Positions 19,022 through 28,842 of a stretch of DNA of 64,000 bases are shown one piece after another. The notes below the pieces were generated by a model. That model was not told where the DNA came from, ran no database searches, and worked only from the letters and a program-made list of their open reading frames with translations. The stretch lies in contig NZ_JAFKLZ010000001.1 in assembly GCF_017304615.1 (NCBI RefSeq), forward strand, positions 248,001-312,000, read 5' to 3'. Both the position numbers and the translations under genes were made by a program. Source of the stretch: Sphingomonas sp. (GTDB taxonomy: Bacteria > Pseudomonadota > Alphaproteobacteria > Sphingomonadales > Sphingomonadaceae). Within the stretch, counting starts at the first letter, position 1. Every line of letters begins with the position of its first letter.

Positions 19022-20806
19022 CTATCCCTTGTACAGCGCGTCCAATCGTGCGCCGTACACTTCCTTCAGCACGTGACGCCGGATCTTCAGGCTCGGCGTC
19101 ATTTGCTGGTTCTCGATCGTGAACGGCTCGTCGGCGAGGATGAAGCGGCGGACGCGTTCGATCACCGACAGGTCCTTGTTGACCCGTTCGACCGCCGCCA
19201 TCAGCGCGGCGCGATAATCGAGATCGTCGAGCAGCGCCTTCGAGTCGCAGATGGCGCCGGTCTTCGCGCACCATTCCTGCGTCCATTCCTGATCGGGGAC
19301 GAGGCACGCGACCATATAGGGGCGCCGGTCGCCGACGATCATCGCTTGGCCGATTTCGGGCTGCAGCGTCAGCATGCCCTCGACCTTTTGCGGCGAGACG
19401 TTGTCGCCCTTGTCGTTGATGATGAGGTCTTTCTTGCGGTCGGTGATCTTGATCCGTCCGCGCTCGTCGATCTCGCCGATGTCGCCGGTGTGGAGCCAGC
19501 CGTCCTTCAGGACGCGGGCGGTCTCCTCCGGGTTGCGCCAGTATCCGTGCATGACGAGTTCGCCGCGGACCAGAATCTCGCCGTCCTCCGCGATCACCAC
19601 TTCGGTGTTGGGGAGGGGCGGCCCGACCGTGTCCATCTTGAGGCCCGCGCTCGGGCGATTACAGGAAATGACCGGTGCGGCTTCGGTCTGGCCGTAGCCT
19701 TGCAGGAAGGTCAGTCCGAGCGACTGGAAGAAGATGCCGATTTCCGGGTTGAGCGGCGCACCGCCCGACACCATCGCCTTGATCCGTCCGCCGAAGCGCT
19801 TCGCGATCTTGGGCATCAGCAGACGCTTGACGATCAAGTTCATCGGCTGGTCGTACAGCGGCACGCCGCCCGCGGCGCGCTTTCCGCCGATCGAGACGGC
19901 GCGGTCGAGCAGGTAGTTTGAGACCTTGCCCTGCTTTTCGATCGCCTTGACGATGCGCGTGCGCAGCACCTCGAACAGGCGCGGCACGACGACCATGATC
20001 GTCGGGCGGACTTCCTCGATATTGCTCGCGAGCTTCTCCAGCCCCTCCGCATAATAGATCTGCGCGCCGAGCCCGATCGGGAAATGCTGGCCGCCGGTAT
20101 GTTCGTACGCGTGGGAAAGCGGGAGGAACGAGAGGAACACTTCCTCCTCCCAGCCGAAATCCTCGGAGATCACCGCGCAGCAACCGGCGACATTGTGCAG
20201 GATGGCACCGTGATGCTGCTGCACCCCGCGCGGCGCGCCGCCGGTGCCCGACGTATAGATGATACACGCCAGATCTTCGCGCTTGGCGTCCGACACGATG
20301 CTCGCGGGATCGGTGGGATGGTCTTCGATCAGTTTGGACCACTGAAAATATTCGAGCGTTCCGGCCTGCATCATCCGTAAATCGTCGATGCCGATCACCA
20401 CCTTCGCCTCGGTTGCGCGAATCGCAGCGGGGAGGAGCGGGCGGGCGAGCTTCGCGGTCGAAACGATCACCGCGCGCGCGCCCGAATTTTCCAGGATGTG
20501 CGTGTGGTCGCGCTCGGTATTGGTGATGTAAGTCGGTACCGTCACGCAGCCCGCGGCCATGATGGCGAGGTCGCTGATGCACCATTCCGGGCGATTCTCG
20601 CTGACCAGCATCACGCGGTCGCCGGGTTGCAGCCCGATCGCTTTCAGGCCGGCGGCGAGGCTGGCGACCTGCTGCGCGGCGTGGGCCCAGCTGAGCGACA
20701 CCCACGCATCGCCCTCCTTGTGCCACAGGAACGGCTTGTCGCCGCCCTCCGCCGCGCGGGCGAAGAACATCGCGACCAGATTGGGGAAATGCTCAAGCTG
20801 CCGCAT
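19022..20806 (-). CDS. Long-chain fatty acid-CoA ligase (AMP-forming)
   Basis: Adenylate-forming enzyme of 594 residues that activates long-chain fatty acids to acyl-CoA. The ATP-binding P-loop is IIYTSGTGGAPRGVQ. The adenylate region is GYGQTEAAPVISCN. The C-terminal hinge and motif GWLHTGDIGEIDERGRIKI is followed by TDRKKDLI. Length and motifs match the FACL subgroup that includes FadD15-like enzymes. It is convergent with the hypothetical gene at 18450 and 45 bases downstream of ggt. Confidence 0.93.
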   Translation of the reverse strand: MRQLEHFPNLVAMFFARAAEGGDKPFLWHKEGDAWVSLSWAHAAQQVASLAAGLKAIGLQPGDRVMLVSENRPEWCISDLAIMAAGCVTVPTYITNTERDHTHILENSGARAVIVSTAKLARPLLPAAIRATEAKVVIGIDDLRMMQAGTLEYFQWSKLIEDHPTDPASIVSDAKREDLACIIYTSGTGGAPRGVQQHHGAILHNVAGCCAVISEDFGWEEEVFLSFLPLSHAYEHTGGQHFPIGLGAQIYYAEGLEKLASNIEEVRPTIMVVVPRLFEVLRTRIVKAIEKQGKVSNYLLDRAVSIGGKRAAGGVPLYDQPMNLIVKRLLMPKIAKRFGGRIKAMVSGGAPLNPEIGIFFQSLGLTFLQGYGQTEAAPVISCNRPSAGLKMDTVGPPLPNTEVVIAEDGEILVRGELVMHGYWRNPEETARVLKDGWLHTGDIGEIDERGRIKITDRKKDLIINDKGDNVSPQKVEGMLTLQPEIGQAMIVGDRRPYMVACLVPDQEWTQEWCAKTGAICDSKALLDDLDYRAALMAAVERVNKDLSVIERVRRFILADEPFTIENQQMTPSLKIRRHVLKEVYGARLDALYKG

Positions 20807-20851
20807 GCGGCTCTCTCTCCTGCGTGACGCGCCGTTTTCGGCTGCGCCTGT

Positions 20852-22522
20852 TTATTGTTCGAGTGCGACGCCCGGGCTGCGCGGATCGGCGGCGCCGACC
20901 CATTTGCCGTTTTCCCACGCGGCGGCGTTGGCCTTCAGTCCCAGCTTGGCGATCGTGACCTTAGCGCCCAGCTTTTCGAGCGGGGCCTTGAACTTTTCGA
21001 GCTCGGTGCCCTGTTCCAGGATGAGGCCGTCCTGGTTGAAATAGATGAGGCCGAGGCCGAGCGCGTCGCGCGGTTCCATGCCCCAGTCGAGCCGGGCGAT
21101 GATCGCCTTCGTCACTTGCATGATGATCGTCTTGCCGCCCGCTGCGCCGACCACGAACACCGGCTTGCCGGACTTGGCGTCGTAAACGATCGTCGGCGAC
21201 ATCGAACTGAGCGGCCGCTTGCCCGGCTCGACGCGGTTGGCGACGGGCTTGCCGTCCCTTTCGGGCGCGAGCGTGAAGTCGGTGAGCTCGTTGTTGAGGA
21301 CGAAGCCATTGGCGAGCAACTGGCTGCCGAACGGCCCCTCGACGGTCGAGGTCATGCTGACGATGTTGCCGTCGCTGTCGATCGCAACGAAATGGGTGGT
21401 GCCGGGCACCTCATTCTGGACGGCTGCGGTGCGCTGCGGCGCGCCGGGAGGCGTGCCGGCTTCGTATTTGGCGAGCGTGCGCGTTGGCGAGATCAGCTTC
21501 GAGCGCGATTTCAGATAGGCCCGGTCGATCAGCCCGGCGACCGGCACGTCGATGAAATCGCCGTCGCCGAGATATTTCTCGCGATCGGCATAGGCCAGTT
21601 CCATCGCCTCGCCGATCAGGTGCCAGGCGACGGGCGAATCCTTCCCCAGCTTCTTCATGTCGAAGCGTTCAAGCATGCCGAGAATGCCGAGCACGGTCGT
21701 CGCGCCCGACGAGGGCGGGCCCATCCCGCAGATCTTGTAGGTGCGATAGGTGCCGCAAACCGGCGGGCGCTCCTTGGCGCGATAGGCGGCGAGGTCGGCG
21801 AGCGTCATGTCGCTCGGCGCAACCGAGCTGCCGGTTGCGGCATCGACGATCGCTTGCGCGTTGGCACCCGAATAGAAAGCTTCCGGTCCCTGGTCGGCGA
21901 GCTTCTTGAGTAGTGCCGCGAGCTCGGGGTTCTTGAACGTCGTGCCAACGGGCAACGGCTTGCCACCGGGCAGGTATAGCGCGGCGGCGGCCGGGAAATC
22001 CTTCCACAGCGGAGATACCATCGCGATCGATCCGTTCAGCCGGTCGTTGACGACGAACCCTTCCTCCGCGAGCCGGATCGCGGGGGCGAACAGGTCCTTC
22101 CACGGCAATTTGCCCCAGCGCGCATGCGCCATCGCCATCAGCCGGATGTTGCCAGGCACGCCGACCGACTTGCCACCCGGAAAAGCCTTGATGAACGGCA
22201 GCGCCTTGCCGTCCGGACCGACGAAACGTTGCGGCGTCGCCGCCATCGGCGCGGTCTCCCGTCCATCGACGGTCGAGACCATGCCGGTCTTGCCGTCATT
22301 ATAGACGAAGAGCCCGCCACCGCCGATGCCGGAGCTTTGCGGCTCGACCACGGTCAGCGCGAGCATCATCGCCATCGCCGCATCGGCCGCACTGCCGCCC
22401 TTGCGCAGGATTTCCTGACCGGCAGCCGACGCGCGCGGATCGGCAGACGACACCACGCCCTGCGCCGATGCGGCGACGGGCGAAAAGAACAACAGAGCGA
22501 CGGCGAGGAGGAGCTTCTTCAT
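20852..22522 (-). CDS. ggt: Gamma-glutamyltransferase precursor
   Basis: Periplasmic N-terminal nucleophile hydrolase of 556 residues that cleaves glutathione and transfers the gamma-glutamyl group. A signal peptide (MKKLLLAVALLFFSPVAASA) precedes the large subunit. The self-cleavage site and catalytic Thr375 lie in VPGTTHFVAIDSDGN, and the small subunit follows. The glycine-rich substrate loop LSSMSPTIV is also present. The frame opens at 22558, but the ATG at 22522 is at the signal peptide. Confidence 0.95.
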   Translation of the reverse strand: MKKLLLAVALLFFSPVAASAQGVVSSADPRASAAGQEILRKGGSAADAAMAMMLALTVVEPQSSGIGGGGLFVYNDGKTGMVSTVDGRETAPMAATPQRFVGPDGKALPFIKAFPGGKSVGVPGNIRLMAMAHARWGKLPWKDLFAPAIRLAEEGFVVNDRLNGSIAMVSPLWKDFPAAAALYLPGGKPLPVGTTFKNPELAALLKKLADQGPEAFYSGANAQAIVDAATGSSVAPSDMTLADLAAYRAKERPPVCGTYRTYKICGMGPPSSGATTVLGILGMLERFDMKKLGKDSPVAWHLIGEAMELAYADREKYLGDGDFIDVPVAGLIDRAYLKSRSKLISPTRTLAKYEAGTPPGAPQRTAAVQNEVPGTTHFVAIDSDGNIVSMTSTVEGPFGSQLLANGFVLNNELTDFTLAPERDGKPVANRVEPGKRPLSSMSPTIVYDAKSGKPVFVVGAAGGKTIIMQVTKAIIARLDWGMEPRDALGLGLIYFNQDGLILEQGTELEKFKAPLEKLGAKVTIAKLGLKANAAAWENGKWVGAADPRSPGVALEQ

Positions 22523-22567
22523 GGTCCGCGACCCTAAAGATGTGGGCCGGAGTGGCAAGACGCTACG

Positions 22568-23593
22568 TCACCCGGCGCCAATGGCATCCGCTACGCTTGC
22601 GAACCCGTCGCGCGCGAGAAAATAAGCGAGGTCGCGAAGGATGCAGCGGGGCAGGCCTGGGCCGCCATAGACGAGCGCCGTGTAAAGCTGGACCAGGCTC
22701 GCCCCCGCGCGAATGCGGGCATAGGCCTCCGCGCCACTGTCGATCCCGCCCGCTGCGATCAGCGGGAGCTTGCCGCCGGTCGCGGTACGAAAATCCTTCA
22801 AGCGTTGCGCGGCGAGGCCGGCGAGCGGGGCGCCCGACAGGCCGCCTTGTTCGCCGGCGTTCGAGGAGCGGAGCGGGGGGCGGCTGACGGTGGTGTTGCC
22901 CACGATCAGTGCATCGATTCCCGCGTCGATCGAGGCCTTGGCAATCTCGTCGATCTGCGAAGGTTCCTGATCGGGCGCGACCTTGAGGAACAGCGGCGTG
23001 GTACCGCGCGCCGCCGCCGCCCGCGCGAGCAAGTCGGTGAGCGCCGGCCCGTGCTGAAGGTCGCGCAACCCCGGCGTGTTGGGAGAACTGATGTTGATCG
23101 TCACATAGTCCGCGACGGGCGCGGCGGCGGTGACTCCGGTTTCGTAGTCGGCGATGCGGTCGGCCGCATCCTTGTTCGCGCCGACATTGATGCCGAGCAC
23201 GCCCTTTCGCCTGGCCGTTTTCGCTCGCGGCAAAGCGGCGGCGAGGCCGCCATTGTTGAACCCCATGCGGTTAATCACCGCGCGATCCTGAGCGAGCCGG
23301 AACAGGCGCGGTTTGGGGTTACCCGGCTGGGGCAGGGGGGTGAGCGTGCCGATCTCGACGCTCCCCAAACCGAGCGCCAGGAAGCCGTCGATCGCCTTTC
23401 CGTCCTTGTCCGCGCCGGCGGCCAGTCCCAGCGGATTGGCGAAGGTCAGCCCGGCGACGGTGATCGGCAGCGATGGCGGCCGAACCGCCAGCGGCGTCCC
23501 CGCCGCCCCCCAACCTGCGAGCAGATCGATGGTCAATCCGTGCGCCCTTTCGGCGTCGATCGCGAACAGGAAAGGTTTAAGCAAGAAGGCCAT
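22568..23593 (-). CDS. pyrD: Dihydroorotate dehydrogenase (quinone), class 2
   Basis: Membrane-associated FMN enzyme of the fourth step of pyrimidine synthesis, passing electrons to the quinone pool. The N-terminal helix MAFLLKPFLFAIDAERAHGL is the membrane/quinone tunnel typical of class 2. The core contains FNNGG and YVTINISSPNTPGLRDLQ, with the catalytic Ser region of class 2 enzymes. About 341 residues from the ATG at 23593; an in-frame ATG at 23608 is an alternative. It lies 45 bases upstream of ggt on the same strand. Confidence 0.96.
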   Translation of the reverse strand: MAFLLKPFLFAIDAERAHGLTIDLLAGWGAAGTPLAVRPPSLPITVAGLTFANPLGLAAGADKDGKAIDGFLALGLGSVEIGTLTPLPQPGNPKPRLFRLAQDRAVINRMGFNNGGLAAALPRAKTARRKGVLGINVGANKDAADRIADYETGVTAAAPVADYVTINISSPNTPGLRDLQHGPALTDLLARAAAARGTTPLFLKVAPDQEPSQIDEIAKASIDAGIDALIVGNTTVSRPPLRSSNAGEQGGLSGAPLAGLAAQRLKDFRTATGGKLPLIAAGGIDSGAEAYARIRAGASLVQLYTALVYGGPGLPRCILRDLAYFLARDGFASVADAIGAG

Positions 23594-23652
23594 GTCCCGC
23601 CATGGCACCGGTGCGAGAAATTCGCAAAACGGCGAATCCGTCCAATACGACT

Positions 23653-23753
23653 CGGCAAGTGCTGCCTAGACGAAACCTGCGACCCGAAGGGCCCTGGGAG
23701 GGGTTCTTTCCCTCGACGGCCCGGCCCTCCTCGGAAGGCCGGGCCGATTTTTT
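23653..23753 (+). ncRNA. Candidate small RNA between pyrD and the AraC gene
   Basis: A strong intrinsic terminator (23717-23753) on the plus strand has no protein gene in front of it, because pyrD points the other way. Upstream are a possible small stem (gaggg / ccctc) and a weak promoter-like pair: ttcgca, 17 bases, aatacg. The terminator loop reads ctcctc, which could pair with Shine-Dalgarno sequences, as in several alphaproteobacterial trans-acting sRNAs. The 5' end is an estimate. It could instead be a long untranslated leader or a readthrough guard. Confidence 0.45.
23717..23753 (+). terminator. Rho-independent terminator
   Basis: A perfect 10-bp GC stem (cggcccggcc / ggccgggccg) with a 10-base loop, followed by a six-T run. 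It is the strongest plus-strand terminator in this part of the window. Confidence 0.88.
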
Positions 23754-23819
23754 ATGGTCTGCCCAAGAAAAATCGTATAAAAGCGACATCACGAAAGCAG
23801 AACAAGGGGCGCATCTTTC

Positions 23820-24674
23820 GTGAGTGATATTGGGCTCGACTACCGGGTTCCCGGACCCGATGTTGCCGACTACGCAACCCTATTCTATTACTTCTACACC
23901 GATTTGGCGGTGTTCGAGGATATGGAGCGCGCCGATCACGCGCAGATGCGGTTCCGTCTCGACGACGGCCCCGCCGAATATCATTTCCCCGACGGCACGG
24001 TACAGCAAGCGCCGTTCGTCCATATCATCGGCCCGACCAGCACGGCGTTCAAGGTGCGTGCGCAAGGGCCGATCCGGCTGTTCGGCTGGGGTATCACCGC
24101 AGGCGGCTGGGGCGCGATGATGGGCGGCGACGCGTCGAACGCGCTCAACCGCATGCTCGACGGCGCCGCGGTGCTCGGTTTGCGGGTTTTGGAGGCGCGC
24201 GCGCGACTACAGGCGGCGCGCGATTTCGACGAAATGGCGGCGATCGGGGCTGCGCTGCTTCGCGAATTCGTCGGCGGCGCGTGCCCCGACATGGTGCGGT
24301 TCGCGCGGCAAGTCGATGCTTGGCTGGAGAACAGCCGATCGCCCGAGATCGATGATCTGATCAGCGCGACCGGGCTGTCGCGGCGTCAGATCGAGCGCAA
24401 GTGCAACGCGATCTATGGTGCGCCCCCCAAGCTGCTGGCGCGCAAGTTCCGCGCGTTGCGCGCGGCGGTCGCGATGCGGGGGTACGATCTGAGCTTCGAC
24501 GATGCGATCGGGCATGGTTTCTACGACCAGTCGCATTTGATTCGCGAGGTCAAACAGTTCACCGGTCTGACCCCCAAGCAAATTCGCGACGAGCCGACCG
24601 CGCTTGCGGCGATCACCGTCGCCCAGCGCACTGCACTCGGCGGGCAGGTGAAGTCGCTGATTTCCGAGACCTAG
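23820..24674 (+). CDS. AraC family transcriptional regulator
   Basis: DNA-binding regulator of 284 residues starting at a GTG. The C-terminal AraC/XylS double helix-turn-helix spans about residues 175-265. It includes DLISATGLSRRQIERKCNAI, KFRALRAAVAM and FYDQSHLIREVKQFTGLTP. The N-terminal half (about 1-120) contains beta-rich sequence with no recognised ligand-binding motif, resembling the DUF6597-type N-domains of such regulators. The target is unknown; the SUF operon begins 117 bases downstream. Confidence 0.88.
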   Translation: MSDIGLDYRVPGPDVADYATLFYYFYTDLAVFEDMERADHAQMRFRLDDGPAEYHFPDGTVQQAPFVHIIGPTSTAFKVRAQGPIRLFGWGITAGGWGAMMGGDASNALNRMLDGAAVLGLRVLEARARLQAARDFDEMAAIGAALLREFVGGACPDMVRFARQVDAWLENSRSPEIDDLISATGLSRRQIERKCNAIYGAPPKLLARKFRALRAAVAMRGYDLSFDDAIGHGFYDQSHLIREVKQFTGLTPKQIRDEPTALAAITVAQRTALGGQVKSLISET

Positions 24675-24718
24675 GCCCGGAATCGGGTTGACGGCGCCGT
24701 CTAGCGCGCCCATCTGCC

Positions 24719-24741
24719 AATCAGATCGATTTGATCTGATT
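24719..24741. promoter_or_regulatory. Inverted repeat, candidate operator of the suf operon
   Basis: A perfect 9-bp inverted repeat (aatcagatc / gatctgatt) around a 5-base spacer, AT-rich and not followed by T-runs. It lies 50 bases upstream of the Rrf2-family regulator start, where autoregulatory sites are expected. Confidence 0.5.
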
Positions 24742-24752
24742 TGAGAACCGTT

Positions 24753-24774
24753 CGCAACAGTCTGCTTTGTTGCG
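24753..24774. promoter_or_regulatory. Second inverted repeat in the suf promoter region
   Basis: The 7-bp arms cgcaaca and tgttgcg are separated by 8 bases, 17 bases before the regulator ATG. It could be a second regulator site next to the one at 24719-24741, or part of the leader RNA. Confidence 0.4.
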
Positions 24775-24791
24775 CCTAGGGCTAACTACAA

Positions 24792-25291
24792 ATGCGCCTT
24801 TCGAGCCTTGCCGACTATGCGGTCGTGATGATGTCCGCCGCCGCGCGGCATTGCGGGGGGATCGGTCGCCTCAACGCGACGAGCCTGGCCGACGAGACCG
24901 GGCTGCCGTTGCCGACTGTGCAGAAACTGGTGAGCAAGCTGAGCGCCGCGGGGCTGATCGAGAGCCAGCGCGGCACCGGTGGCGGCTTTCGTTTGTCGCG
25001 GCCACCCGCGACGATCACGCTGGCTGACATCGTAGAGGCGATCGAGGGGCCGATCGCGATGACCGCGTGCGTCGATCACGGCGCGCACGATTGTTGCGTC
25101 GAGCATAGCTGCAAGGTGAAGCCCCACTGGAACGCGGTGAACGGCGCGGTGCGCGGGGCGCTGGCGGGGGTTTCGTTGGCGTCCTTAGCTAACCCGTGCT
25201 CCGGGGAAGGCCGGAGCGCTGGCGAACATAGCGACGTTCTTTCTTCCCAACGCTCCGGCCTTCGCCGGAGCACAGCGGGAGCGGTTGCATA

Positions 25292-25292
<1 letters not shown>
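24792..25292 (+). CDS. Rrf2 family regulator of the SUF system
   Basis: Fe-S sensing winged-helix regulator that heads the suf operon. The N-terminal Rrf2 helix-turn-helix ([20 protein letters not shown]) and wing ([11 protein letters not shown]) are clear. The presumed cluster ligands lie in [17 protein letters not shown] (Cys, Cys-Cys, Cys). After about residue 135 the frame runs into a REP-like element, so the last 30 or so residues ([12 protein letters not shown] and onward) are translated repeat. The TAA stop shares its last A with the sufB ATG. The family is certain; the exact name (IscR-like or SufR-like) is not. Confidence 0.92.
25196..25273. repeat. REP-like palindromic element, family C (copy 2), inside the Rrf2 gene 3' end
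   Basis: Arms gtgctccggggaaggccggagc and gctccggccttcgccggagcac, the same family as 14293-14365. It overlaps the 3' coding end of the suf regulator and ends 18 bases before the sufB start, so a stable hairpin lies between the two coding regions. Confidence 0.85.
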
Positions 25293-26751
<1,459 letters not shown>

Positions 26752-26755
<4 letters not shown>

Positions 26756-26946
26756 TGGACGGTCATGGTTGCGACGGGGGTGGTCATTGCGGCGGGCACG
26801 CTGCTGCGGACAGCTGGGGCGATGCTGGCTGTGCGACGGGTGCCGATGGCAGCATGCCCATCCCGAAGCCAAAGCGCCTTGAAGTTAACGGCGCGCCGGT
26901 GAGCGAGACGAAGAATGAGTTCGTGATGAAGAAGCCGAGGGTCTGA
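26752..26946 (+). CDS. Small His/Cys/Gly-rich protein in the suf operon
   Basis: A 64-residue gene whose ATG overlaps the sufB stop (ATGA). The N-terminal half [16 protein letters not shown] is rich in His, Cys and Gly, a metal-binding composition. The C-terminal half has [19 protein letters not shown] and ends KKPRV. The coupled start and operon position argue that it is translated. It may bind iron or be a cluster-related accessory, but no family is recognised and this is inference. Confidence 0.7.
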
Positions 26947-26955
26947 AGTCATATT

Positions 26956-27348
26956 ATGATCGCCTTCGCCCTTACCGCCGCGACGACGGCCGACCCGACC
27001 GATTTCGACGCGCTCAGCAAGGCGGTCGCGAAGTGCGATCGCGCGGTCGTGACCAAGACGGTCACCGACACGATCGCGCGGCACTCGACCTTCCTGATCG
27101 ACGCCTATGCCGAACAGCGCGCGATCGCGGCGGCGCGGGGCGATTTCGCCGAGCGGCGGCGCAAGCTGCATTCGGGCGAGAAGACCGGCGACACCGAAGC
27201 CGCGCTGACGCTGGCGCGCGAGGCGCTGGACGACCGTCAGCGCGCGCTGGACGACCTCCGCACGCTCGACCGGCTCGAACAGGACATGATGTATTACTTC
27301 CGCCAGCAATATCTGACGCAGTGCGCTGGCCGCGGGACCGAGAAATAA
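26956..27348 (+). CDS. Hypothetical helical protein in the suf operon
   Basis: A 130-residue protein between sufB and sufC. It starts with a short hydrophobic stretch (MIAFALTAATTA) that could be a weak signal or just the first helix. The rest is highly charged and helical (EALDDRQRALDDLRTLDRLEQDM), probably coiled-coil, with Cys near each end (KCDRAV, QCAGRG). It ends 1 base before sufC. No known SUF component matches; it may be a sphingomonad-specific passenger or accessory. Confidence 0.75.
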   Translation: MIAFALTAATTADPTDFDALSKAVAKCDRAVVTKTVTDTIARHSTFLIDAYAEQRAIAAARGDFAERRRKLHSGEKTGDTEAALTLAREALDDRQRALDDLRTLDRLEQDMMYYFRQQYLTQCAGRGTEK

Positions 27349-27349
27349 G

Positions 27350-28093
27350 ATGCTGAAGATAGAGAACCTCCACGCCGAAATCGACGGCAAGGAAATCCTG
27401 AAGGGCTTGAGCCTGACCGTGAATGCGGGCGAGGTGCACGCGATCATGGGGCCGAACGGCGCGGGCAAATCGACGCTGGGCTATGTGCTCGGCGGGCGGC
27501 CGGGCTATGAGGTGACCGCGGGATCGGTGACGTTCGATGGCGCCGATCTGCTGGAAATGGAACCGCACGAGCGCGCCGCGGCGGGGTTGTTCCTGGGGTT
27601 CCAATATCCGGTCGAAATCCCCGGCGTGTCGAACGTCCAGTTTTTGCGCGAGGCGCTCAACAGCCAGCGCCGGGCGCGCGGCGAGACGGCACTGTCGGGC
27701 GGCGATTTCCTTAAAGTTGCGCGCGAGCAGGCGGCGGCGCTGTCGATGGATGCGGAAATGCTCAAGCGGCCGGTCAATGTCGGTTTCTCGGGCGGCGAGA
27801 AGAAGCGCAACGAAATGGTGCAGATGGGGATCGTCGCGCCGAAGCTGGCGGTGCTCGACGAGACCGACTCCGGGCTCGACATCGACGCGCTGCGCGTGGT
27901 CGGCGACGGCATCAACCGGATCATGCGTAGCGCGGACAAGGCGGTGGTGCTGATCACGCATTACCAGCGGCTGCTCGATTACGTGCGGCCCGATTTCGTC
28001 CACGTGCTAGAGGCCGGGCGGATCACGCGGTCGGGCGGGCCGGAACTGGCGCTCGAACTCGAACGCGAAGGCTATGGAGCGGTGGCGGCGTGA
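27350..28093 (+). CDS. sufC: Fe-S cluster assembly ATPase SufC
   Basis: Soluble ABC-type ATPase of the SufBCD scaffold, 247 residues. Walker A is GPNGAGKST, the signature is FSGGEKKRNE and Walker B is LAVLDETDSGLDID, followed by the H-loop ITHYQR. It overlaps sufD by 4 bases (GTGA). Confidence 0.98.
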   Translation: MLKIENLHAEIDGKEILKGLSLTVNAGEVHAIMGPNGAGKSTLGYVLGGRPGYEVTAGSVTFDGADLLEMEPHERAAAGLFLGFQYPVEIPGVSNVQFLREALNSQRRARGETALSGGDFLKVAREQAAALSMDAEMLKRPVNVGFSGGEKKRNEMVQMGIVAPKLAVLDETDSGLDIDALRVVGDGINRIMRSADKAVVLITHYQRLLDYVRPDFVHVLEAGRITRSGGPELALELEREGYGAVAA

Positions 28094-28842
28094 CCTTGCT
28101 CGCGCTCCCTACGCGCCGCGACGAGGCGTGGCGGTACAGCGACCTCGACGCGCTTGCCGGGGCGTGGCCGGTCGCCGGGCCGGAAGTCATCCGTGTCGCG
28201 GCGGGCGAGGAGATCGCGCGGCTGATCGTGCAGGATGCGGCCGCCGATGCGGTCGCGGTGAACGATTTCGTCGTCATCCTCGAACGCGACGCGCGGGCAA
28301 TCTTCAGCGTGCTCAACATCGGCGGGAAGTTCGGGCGCGTGGCGATCGACGTGACGTGCCACGAGGGCTCGCATTTCGAACTCGCCGGGGCGATCATCGG
28401 CGGGGGCGACCAGACGCTGGAGATCGTAACCACGCTCAACCATGTCGAGCCCAACGCGACCAGCAACCAGGTCGTCCGCACGGTGTTGGGCGGCAAGGCG
28501 ACCGGATCCTATCTCGGCAAGGTCGCGGTGGCGCGCGATGCGCAGAAGGTCGATGCCGGCCAGTCGGTCAAGGCGATGCTGCTGACCCGCACCGCGACCG
28601 CCAACGCCAAGCCGGAACTCGAAATCTTCGCTGACGACGTAAAGTGTGCGCACGGCGCGACGGTCGGCGAGCTGGACGCGAATGCGCTGTTCTACCTCCA
28701 AAGCCGCGGCATCGCGCCCGCCGACGCCAAGGCGATGCTGCTCCGCGCATTCATCGGCAGCGTGTTCGACGGGATCAAGAACGACGTGCAGCGCGATGGC
28801 GTCGAGGCGGTCGCGCAGGCGGCGCTGGAGCGGATATTGTGA
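28090..28842 (+). CDS. sufD: Fe-S cluster assembly protein SufD (short form)
   Basis: SufB paralogue that pairs with SufC in the scaffold complex. At 250 residues it is far shorter than E. coli SufD (about 420). The beta-helix and C-terminal region are kept (VKCAHGATVGELDANALFYL and RAFIGSVFDGIKND), while the long N-terminal helical domain is missing. The N-terminus RRDEAWRYSDLDAL matches the conserved W-RYT region. It starts at a GTG and overlaps sufS by 4 bases. Confidence 0.92.
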   Translation: MTLLALPTRRDEAWRYSDLDALAGAWPVAGPEVIRVAAGEEIARLIVQDAAADAVAVNDFVVILERDARAIFSVLNIGGKFGRVAIDVTCHEGSHFELAGAIIGGGDQTLEIVTTLNHVEPNATSNQVVRTVLGGKATGSYLGKVAVARDAQKVDAGQSVKAMLLTRTATANAKPELEIFADDVKCAHGATVGELDANALFYLQSRGIAPADAKAMLLRAFIGSVFDGIKNDVQRDGVEAVAQAALERIL

